Assembly: GCA_034359265.1 (NCBI GenBank) | Contig: CP136896.1 | Coordinates: forward strand, 65,111,501 to 65,175,500 | Length of the DNA: 64,000 nucleotides | Direction of reading: 5' to 3' | Source of the DNA: Canna indica | Taxonomy: Eukaryota > Streptophyta > Magnoliopsida > Zingiberales > Cannaceae | Shown: piece by piece, positions 57,098 to 64,000 of the stretch | Layout: each line of letters starts with the position of its first letter | How positions within the stretch are numbered: the stretch's first letter is position 1 | The notes under the pieces: generated by a model | The model's database searches: none | The model's input: only the letters and a program-made list of their open reading frames with translations | What the model was told of the DNA's origin: nothing | Made by a program: the position numbers and the translations under genes

Positions 57098-57501
57098 AAA
57101 AAATATAGTATAAGAATTGAAACCAAAATTTTATAAATTATAAGAATCAAAATCAAAATTTGAGTAAGTTATATGGGACCAAAAGTATAATTTTTCTTAA
57201 AAAATATAAAAATTCAAATGATATATTTTAATTTATTTATAAATAATTATATGATTTAATATTTTATTTAAAATATTACTTTATAATTGAGCAACACCAT
57301 ATTATTTTCCCTTAAAATAATTATTGATTTATTAAATTTTACCATAATTAAAAAAATTAATTAATGCAATATTTTGATTAGTTTTTGTTACATAAACTAG
57401 TTTAGTGAGATAATAAAATTAAAATTCAGATTCCAAACCTCATAAAACTACATGAATATTCAATCAGTGAGAGAATTTAGTTATTACAAGCATTAGTCAA
57501 T

Positions 57502-59170
57502 CACTACAACCGGTTATTAATCAAAGTGATGATTAATTATTTTGATTAATAATCGACGCCTGTGAAAGGCCGTCGGTTATATTATTATTATATGAATAGC
57601 TTCTTAGTTTTTATTTTTTTCCTTTTCGTCGCTGCTTCGCGCGTCCGCCGTCTCTTTTTCCCACTACTTCTCGCGTACGCCGATCTCCTTCCCGTTATTG
57701 TACGCCGATCTTTCTCGAGCAAACCCTTCTTTCTGGGTCATTGTACGCCGCTCTAGGTCGCGCGGCATCCTTTCCTGCTCGATCAAACCCTTCATCTTTC
57801 TCGCATCCAAAAACCCTTTCCACATCTATTCGCGTCCAAAAACCCTTTTCCACATCTATTCACTAGTGATCTCAGTCGGCGACGATGCTAACCTTGACAT
57901 TGAGTGCAGAGAGCAAAGCCGAAGGTGTTCTAAGTCGGCAATCCTCCGACATTGAGTGCAGAGAGCAAAGCCGGGCGCTGATTCACCAGTCGCTGCAAAC
58001 CCTGTTCCGAACAGAGGAAGAAGGAGACGGACCGAAGCTGTCCGTCGGATCCCATCCTAGCTCAATCTGGCGCTAGATCGCGATCAAGCCGCTGTCGCAA
58101 GGTAAGAAGAGAAGTACATCAAAATATAATTTTGGGATCATATTTTGATGCTTTAATCTACTAATTTAGCAAGAGAAAATTCCTTTGTGAGTCGAATATA
58201 TCAATTTTTGTGTAAATTTGTTTTCTCTAATTCCTTTAATCTACTATTTTTTACTTAAGTTTATGTATCAGTTGGTGTAATAGTTGCAATCATCCGTTGA
58301 TGTTTTATGTCTTATTTACTTAAGTTTATGTACTTGTATAATTTTGCTATCAGCAGCTTTTGATGTTTTTATAGATCTGTTAGTGTAGCAACTGCAGTTT
58401 GCAGCTTTATTTTTGTGTTTAGTATTCAATTTTTAGTTAGCAGCTTATTGTGCTCAGTTTTAATTTTTTAGTTGGGAGCTTATTGTAATTCAGTATTGAA
58501 TAGTTTTACTTCAGTTTATGTATCAATCGGTTTAGCAGCTATCTTATTCACTCATCAGCTACCGTCATCATCAATTAATGTTTTCGTGTTCAAATAATTG
58601 GTTTGTGTATTAGTGATTTAACTATGATGTGCATTATTTTGATGTTTTAGTTATTGGTATCAGTATCGTTAGTGATTCTGATGTGCGAATATATAATTTA
58701 GTTATTGGTTTGTTTCAACTTCAAATTTCAAATTGGTATCAACAGATTTTTGATGTTTAGTTATTTTGATGTTCAATTATTACTATGGTATTAGTGTTCA
58801 GTTACTTGATTTGCAATTATTTTGATGTTTCAGCTTTTATACTGCTTTAATAGTTTCAATAGTATTAGCAGTGTTCAGTTATATTGCTTTGATAGGTTAT
58901 AGTTCAATTTTAGTATTAAAACTTTAATACTGCTTTAATAGTTCAACTGCATTATAAGTGTTCAGTTTTAGCTTTAATACTTCATTAATAGCTCAACATT
59001 CTTAGAATTTCAGTTTCAGCTTTAATAGCATCAGTATTAGTGTTCAGTAGCTTTGATGTATTGCTTTGGTTCATACAGTATTTTCAATTTCAATCTATTT
59101 CAGCTTTAATGTCTCAGCTTTTATTGGTATCAGCAGCTTTCATTAGTTTTGGTTATTTTGATGTTTCAGC
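57502..59170. other. Probable truncated CACTA-like or composite element
   Basis: CACTACAACCGG at 57502 has the form of a CACTA tip, followed by GACGCC/GTCGG motifs. A GC-rich stretch (57630-58080) includes a 54-base tandem duplication sharing GACATTGAGTGCAGAGAGCA. From 58100 to 59170 it is T-rich with monotonous TTTCAGCTTTAATAGT-like phrases. No matching right tip was found. The sequence ends abruptly at a P450 fragment. Confidence 0.4.
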
Positions 59171-59345
59171 TTTGACGGGGAGGTTCCCGATGACGGGGAG
59201 CTGCAGCGGCCCCGGCAGAAGTTTTCCGTTCCTTCTCCTTCTGCCATGACCGAGGAGGAAGAGGATGAGAGGAACTGAGAAGAGGAGGCAGAAGATAACA
59301 GTGTGCGGTGCCATGAAGAAGTCGCACGTACGGTGGAATCATTGA
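59171..59345 (-). pseudogene. P450 N-terminal fragment
   Basis: The minus strand from the ATG at about 59315 encodes the first 45 or so residues of the same CYP71-like protein (membrane anchor and start of the proline hinge), then breaks off at 59171 in unrelated sequence. The 5' flank through about 59600 is kept. It represents a third copy of the gene, now reduced to its beginning. Confidence 0.85.
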
Positions 59346-59349
59346 AAAC

Positions 59350-59914
59350 TTATATGGGATAAAAGGATATGAATTGATGTCCGTTCATTTTCTATCCATA
59401 TTTACATGAACATAATAATAATAAAAATATATAAAAAACATGTGGACTGAGGATGAAGCAGATACGGCTTTGAATTCAAATGATTTATGCAACGTGCAAA
59501 CAAAATAATCAGGTTTTGAAAGGAAAGCTTGCAAAATTAGTGAGAATAGCTTCCACGGTAGGTGAGCAAAATCCGAATCGATCCAAATAATTTGAAAAAA
59601 TCAATTCGAATTGCCTTAACCGACTCGAAAATTTAATTCTGGTTGGATTATTTTGACAAAACGGATCGGGTCGGGTTGAAAATTTTAAAATTTCATTAAA
59701 TTTTTTCAAGTCGGATCGGGTGAAAATCTTGATATATCCAACCCGATCCGACCCGAGATGTAAGGTAAATATATATTTATGTATATAATAGTTATAAAAG
59801 TTTAAGTTGGTTGGGTGATTAGAGGGTTGAAAATGATATTTAAGGTGCTGAGTTTGATTCCTATCTATTGGAGTTAATTTTTTTATAGCATTTTTAACTG
59901 GATTAAGCTTCATC
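59350..59914. other. P450 5' flank, copy C, and repeat-rich DNA
   Basis: 59350-59640 is homologous to the P450 upstream flank of block B and lacks the Harbinger-like insertion. From about 59640 to 59914 the sequence is rich in GATCGGGTCGG phrases resembling an old hAT subterminal region; similar phrases resume at 61840-62000 beyond the CACTA 4 insertion. Confidence 0.5.
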
Positions 59915-60539
59915 CACTACAAAAAATTCGTTATATATCGACTTCGTAATTTTGACGTCTAGTGAAGACGTCGAAATGTAAAATTATTAAAAAAATTTAA
60001 TACAAAAAATTCGACGTCTTTAGTAGACGTCGAAATTTTTTCCACATCTGACAAACATTTCGACGCCTGACAATAGGTGTCGAAATATTTCGACGCTTCA
60101 CAACAGGGGTCGAAATATTTCGACGCTTGAAAACAGCTGACAGGCGTTGAAATATTTGTTTCGACGTCGGTTCAGCCGTCAAAAAATAATTAATAAAATA
60201 ATATTTTTAACAAATTTCGACGCCTAGAGACGTCGAAATTTCGACGTCGGCGTCTCAGCAGACGCCAAAAATTTTTTGGCGCCTGCTGGAGGCGTGGGTA
60301 AGTGGGCGAGCGCGCGTGGCACGCGCGCTCGCCCAGCCGGAGGCGGGAGATTTCCCGCCTCCTGCTTTTTTTTAGAATAAATATTTTTTTTTAATATTTA
60401 ATTTTATATATATATTTTTTTAATATTTAATTATATATTTTTTTCATTTCTTTCGCTTCTACTTCTGCTCCTTCTTCTTCACGCATCAGCCCGCCTCCGA
60501 TCGCGATCCCCCGCCTGGCCCCCTCCCCCGCCGCCGCCC

Positions 60540-60814
60540 GAGCCCACGCCGGAGTCGCCCGCCTCCGATCTGCAGGCCCCTGAAGCCGTCGCCAGAGCCC
60601 ACGCCGGAGTCGCCCGCCTCAAATCTGCACGCCCCCGAAGCCGCCGCCAGAGCCCACGCCGGAGTCGCCCGCCTCCAATCTGCACGCCCCCGAAGCCGCC
60701 GCCCGAGCCCACGCCGGAGTCGCCCGCCTCCGATCTGCAGGCCCCCGAAGCCGCCGCCCGAGCCCACGCCGGAGTCGCCCGCCTCCGATCTGCAGGCCCC
60801 CGAAGCCGCCGCCT
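60540..60814. repeat. Five tandem copies of a 55-base GC-rich unit
   Basis: Units start at 60540, 60595, 60650, 60705 and 60760 with GAGCCCACGCCGGAGTCGCC. The period is exactly 55 bases, not a multiple of three, so the array does not encode a regular peptide repeat. It lies inside CACTA 4 just ahead of the captured gene fragment. Confidence 0.92.
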
Positions 60815-60857
60815 CGTCTCCCGTTGTTGGCCCCTCGTCGTCCTCCAAAGAAGACGC

Positions 60858-61312
60858 CATGCTCCTCTGCGCCAACGACTCCCGCCTCCTCCTCCGCACG
60901 CCATCCGGCACGTACCCCGTCGCCACCGTCGACTACGCCGACCCCCACCTCGTCGTCACTAACCCGTCCATGTGGAGCTGCCGCTCCTCCGACGTCGACG
61001 GCGCCGTGCCTCCGCTCCGCCCGGCTAACCCCTTCAGCCTCGACAGTAGCACCCGCTTCTCCCTCTCTTCAACTGCAGCAAGGACGCCGTCATCGTCGAG
61101 CCCAAGCCCGCCTTCTGCTAGCGCTTCCTGGACCGTTGCGACTCCGCCTGCGACAGCGTCGGCTACCTGTGCCGCAACTTGCCGGATTGCCCCGACGTGA
61201 TGGTGGACCGGAGGATGAGCTGCTGCTCGTACTGCCCGAAGGCGTCAGAGTTGCTGCGGCTCATGCTGTAGCACTGCGAGACGCCGCGAGCGTGTACTGG
61301 AGGACGGTGGAG
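60858..61312 (+). pseudogene. Captured extracellular-protein gene fragment in CACTA 4
   Basis: The plus strand encodes MLLCANDSRLLLRTPSGTYP.., a run resembling the galacturonan-binding (GUB_WAK-type) domain of plant wall-associated proteins, up to about 61065. After a frame change it continues as a Cys-rich stretch including LFNCSKDAVIVEP, DSACDSVGYLCRNLPDC and SCCSYCPKASELLRLML. In-frame stops occur near 61117 and 61269. It is an intronless piece of a host gene carried by the transposon, probably not functional. Family assignment is from motif memory and is moderate. Confidence 0.6.
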
Positions 61313-61664
61313 TGGCTCCATTTTGAGCGGCTCCATTTTTTTAAAAATATTTTATTTACATATCGACGTCTTAACGAACGTAAATATGCAAAATTTTTTA
61401 TTCTTTTAAATGTTTCGACGCCTTCTGACGTCTATAAGTCGGCGTCAATATATCGAACATTTCGACGTCCAAATAGACGTCGAAATATTATTTTAGCGCT
61501 TGTTATATTCCACTCGATTTCGTCGTCCAAGCCGACGTCAATATATTATTTTTGACGGTGGCCGACGTCGAAACACCTTTATATTTTGACGTCAAAATAT
61601 ATGAGGTTTGTTGTAGTGATCAACGTACAGAACAAGATCTTCTTCCGATGGCTAATTAACTGGT

Positions 61665-61797
61665 AGCATTCCTTGCATGCTTTGAGGAGCGCAGATCCTG
61701 AGATCCATGAAGAGTTGCCAGAGAGGCTTCTCAGGAAGCAGATTGCTGTGAGGACGATCCAATGGAGCTATGCATTCTACAGGGCAACCTGGGTAAA
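61665..61797 (+). pseudogene. Short unassigned coding remnant
   Basis: One frame reads about 39 residues without a stop (HALRSADPEIHEELPERL, then further charged residues to YAFYRATW), followed by a GT-containing sequence that could be an exon end. It has codon use more like coding DNA than its surroundings. I do not recognise the family. Confidence 0.3.
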
Positions 61798-61799
61798 TT

Positions 61800-63060
61800 T
61801 GAATTATTTTTTTGTACCATTTAATATTATTATTTTCTGATTAATCGGATTAATCGGGTCGGAACTAATTTTATTCGGATTAATCGAGTCGGATTCCGAA
61901 ATCTTATTCGGGGTAGGGTTAGATAGTATAAAAGCTTATTTATTCGGATTCAAATCATTAGGATCGGGTCAATCTTTGATCCAATCGATGTTCACCTCTG
62001 TTCTAGACTTTTTCCATCAGATCTGAAAAATTCAAGTGCAATCATGATATGCTTTTTGCAGCAGTATGCTGTATTTGTACCTTTATTGCCTCAGTCTTTT
62101 GCTCGGATAGGATAAGATAGGTTTAAAAATAATAATAATAATAATAAATGAGAGGAATGATATCATAAAATTTTGAGCAATTATTCAAAAATATAATATT
62201 GACGGGAATTTGTCCATATTCATAAAATAGATTTGAATTTTTTTGGATCCATAACTAAATACCAATACTTCCGAATTTGTCATTAATTTTAAAATATGAT
62301 CTTCTCCTTTTAGTAATTAATAACTTTCCTAAGAATATGTAAGTGACACAAAATAAAATATATTTTTTTATCATAATATATTTTTTAGCAATTCATATCA
62401 ATATTACAATAGATAAAAATTTATTTTAATGACTAATATTATTATTATTTTATTTTTAGACTAAATAAAAATAGTATAAATAAAAAGTAGTATATAATTT
62501 ATAAATAGTATATAATTACTATAAATAAAAATAGCATATAATTTATGCACTTAAAGACTTTTGCAATAAAAAAAATAAAAAATAGTAATTTTGACTACCA
62601 ATAAATTCTTTAGACACTAAAAAATACTACAATGATTGTTAAAAAATTAATTCACATTACATTTTACTTAACAAATGTATAATTTAAGCATTTAATGATT
62701 TTTGTTCCATTTTTTTACAAAGAAATGGTCATTTTCGTACCTTCTTTTTTTTTAAATGGTCATTTTAATTTGTACCATTTTCAATAACCTCAGTGGTATT
62801 TTAGCTCCAAAATAAACGTTAGAGATATTTTAGTACCCATGAGAAAACGTTTTGAGTATTTTAGTACCCGTGAAAAAACGTCTTGATCTGCTTATACGTC
62901 ATGTCAGCTCTGTTATCCCTCCATTTGCGTCGTTTACTTATAGGGTCATTTTTGTACCCAAATTCATAATGTGAGGAGTATTTTTGATCCAAAAAAAATC
63001 TTAGGAGTATTTTATTAATTGTGAGAAAATATTAGCGATATTTTTGTACCTTATCCCCAG
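61800..63060. other. AT-rich DNA with repeat remnants
   Basis: 61840-62000 carries GATTAATCGGGTCGG phrases resembling an hAT subterminal zone, ending GTTCACCTC. 62140-62700 is AT-rich without features. 62720-63060 has repeated phrases of the type GTATTTTAGTACCC suggesting a degenerate small element whose ends I could not define. Confidence 0.45.
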
Positions 63061-63242
63061 AACTTATTAGCAGAACGTCGAATTGTTCTCCACCTCCTCT
63101 CTTTCCTTCGTCATCCCCGATCCCTCATTTTGTTTCATTCTTGCCTTAACGGTTCTCGGCTCGAGTTAGTTGTTGGCCCGGGAGATCTTAGCGTCTTTGA
63201 TTTATCGGCTTTTGTTCGGGGGGAATCGGATCAGGAGGCAGC

Positions 63243-63368
63243 ATGGAGAACTTGATCTCGATAGTGAATAAGCTCTAGAGAGCTTGCACGACTCTAGGCG
63301 ATCATGGAGAGGAGAGCGCTCCCGACACTAGGATTCGCTCTCGGCAATTGTTGTCATCAGTGGACAGT
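63243..63368 (+). pseudogene. Dynamin-related protein 1 first-exon remnant
   Basis: ATG at 63243 opens MENLISIVNKL, a stop (TAG), then RACTTLGDHGEESA, which is the N-terminus of plant DRP1 GTPases. After a small deletion near 63323 the continuing frame still reads DSLSAIVVISGQ, the start of the G1 region, where the first exon of this family normally ends. The TAG replaces what is Gln in the family. No further DRP1 exons follow in the remaining 600 bases, so it is a pseudogene or a captured or duplicated exon. Confidence 0.75.
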
Positions 63369-63660
63369 TAATAATCACCTCACATATCCCGCTTTCCATT
63401 TGGATCTTGTCATGTTACTATACTCATTGCAAATTTAAATGCCCTCCTTTTTGAATTATGGAGTTCCAGTCTTGCCAATGGCGGCCTTTGTTGATGCAGA
63501 GCATAGATTCGAGTTGAAAGATCTAGCTTTTATGCTTGCATGCGCTGATTTAATTAAGGACTATTTAGATCCAACATTTTGATACCATTGAAATTCCTTT
63601 ATTTCATTTTCTTTTTTGGTGCTAATATTTTTTTTTTTTTAAAAAAAATCACATACTCAA
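63369..63660. other. Sequence after the dynamin-like exon
   Basis: A short open stretch ending near 63582 encodes MAAFVDAEHRFELKDLAFML with a few residues on either side, not recognised. The rest is AT-rich, including a T run followed by an A run near 63629-63648. Confidence 0.35.
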
Positions 63661-63999
63661 CTAGGTCACTCCCTTCCCAACCGTGGGTGGAGAGAGCAGT
63701 GAGCCAATGGCTGTGCATCCCTCGCTATCAAATTGAGGAGGAATATATTCCTCGTGAGCATGTATGATTTTATTGAAACTATCATGCCTGAAAGAACTGT
63801 CACAATTACAATTGCTTAAATTTGAAACCAACCTATTGAATACATTGCTTACATTCACGGTGTTTATTTCATTGTGAGGAACTTGTTTCTCTCTATTTTC
63901 CAGAATCACATTCTTGATCAAGCTTCTATCCTGGACATCCGTTGACTCCTTTAGAACCATTAACATACCCAGTTCGTGCGAGAGTATGAGCATGAACAT
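63661..63999 (-). CDS. Unassigned open frame running off the window
   Basis: A 112-codon minus-strand frame reaching the window end. It is rich in Asn, Ser and Val with no motif I recognise. It could be part of a retrotransposon gag/pol or a host exon. The right boundary is set by the window, not by biology. Confidence 0.25.
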   Translation of the reverse strand: MFMLILSHELGMLMVLKESTDVQDRSLIKNVILENREKQVPHNEINTVNVSNVFNRLVSNLSNCNCDSSFRHDSFNKIIHAHEEYIPPQFDSEGCTAIGSLLSPPTVGKGVT

Positions 64000-64000
64000 T

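Larger units (their letters stand above)
59915..61618. mobile_element. CACTA transposon 4, non-autonomous, different subfamily
   Basis: Ends CACTACAAAAAATTCG and the inverted GAGGTTTGTTGTAGTG, flanked by the exact 3-base duplication ATC (59912-59914, 61619-61621). Subterminal zones (59940-60260 and 61365-61580) are filled with TTTCGACGTC and its inverse, unlike the GCAACGGC motif of the other three elements. No transposase is present; the centre is GC-rich gene-derived sequence. Length 1704 bases. Confidence 0.93.

Noticed and set aside
60479..60948. Gly/Arg-rich minus-strand frames of 109-146 codons
   Set aside because: They are read-through of the 55-base tandem array in three phases; the period is not a multiple of three and no protein family matches.

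Overview
The window looks like nuclear DNA of a flowering plant, probably a monocot. The host exons are strongly GC-rich against AT-rich intergenic DNA, and the genes are plant receptor-kinase, CYP71-type P450 and plastid-type methyltransferase genes with plant-style introns. I cannot name the species. Host genes are a minority; most of the sequence is layered transposable elements.

Layout: (1) 1-6480 is an endogenous caulimovirid (pararetrovirus) copy, mostly on the minus strand, with a long capsid/protease/RT/RNase H frame plus inverted and direct internal duplications. (2) 7708-12915 holds two convergent host genes: a SOBIR1-like kinase with no leucine-rich-repeat ectodomain (+) and a two-exon SAM-dependent methyltransferase (-). 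A 773-bp Mutator-like element carrying an inverted pair of captured gene fragments sits in the methyltransferase 5' region. (3) 15044-17940 is a decayed Ty3/gypsy element with an hAT element in it. (4) 17945-29000 is a duplicated block with LINE remnants and an intact two-exon CYP71-like P450 (26805-28934). A copia-like LTR was inserted in the LINE remnant, and a CACTA transposon was then inserted in that LTR. (5) 29002-35700 is a second gypsy element split by an internally deleted CACTA. (6) 36900-39210 has a LINE RNase H fragment and a solo LTR. (7) 39362-48420 is a third gypsy fragment (-) split by a 7.26-kb CACTA with intact transposase and accessory frames. (8) 49556-52330 is the second copy of the P450 block, with an internally deleted P450 pseudogene. 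(9) 52530-59350 has a Harbinger-like element, a solo LTR, a Mutator-type MITE, hAT elements and more fragments of the P450 5' region. (10) 59915-61618 is a different, non-autonomous CACTA carrying a captured extracellular-protein gene fragment. (11) 63243-63368 is a broken first exon of a dynamin-related protein 1 gene.

The host genes do not form an evident pathway. What links the window is transposition history. Ten insertions are bounded by terminal inverted repeats plus exact target-site duplications readable by eye, and several have an empty paralogous site elsewhere in the window. The element at 40813-48076 is the best candidate for a still-competent autonomous transposon. All family names come from reading motifs; no database search was run.
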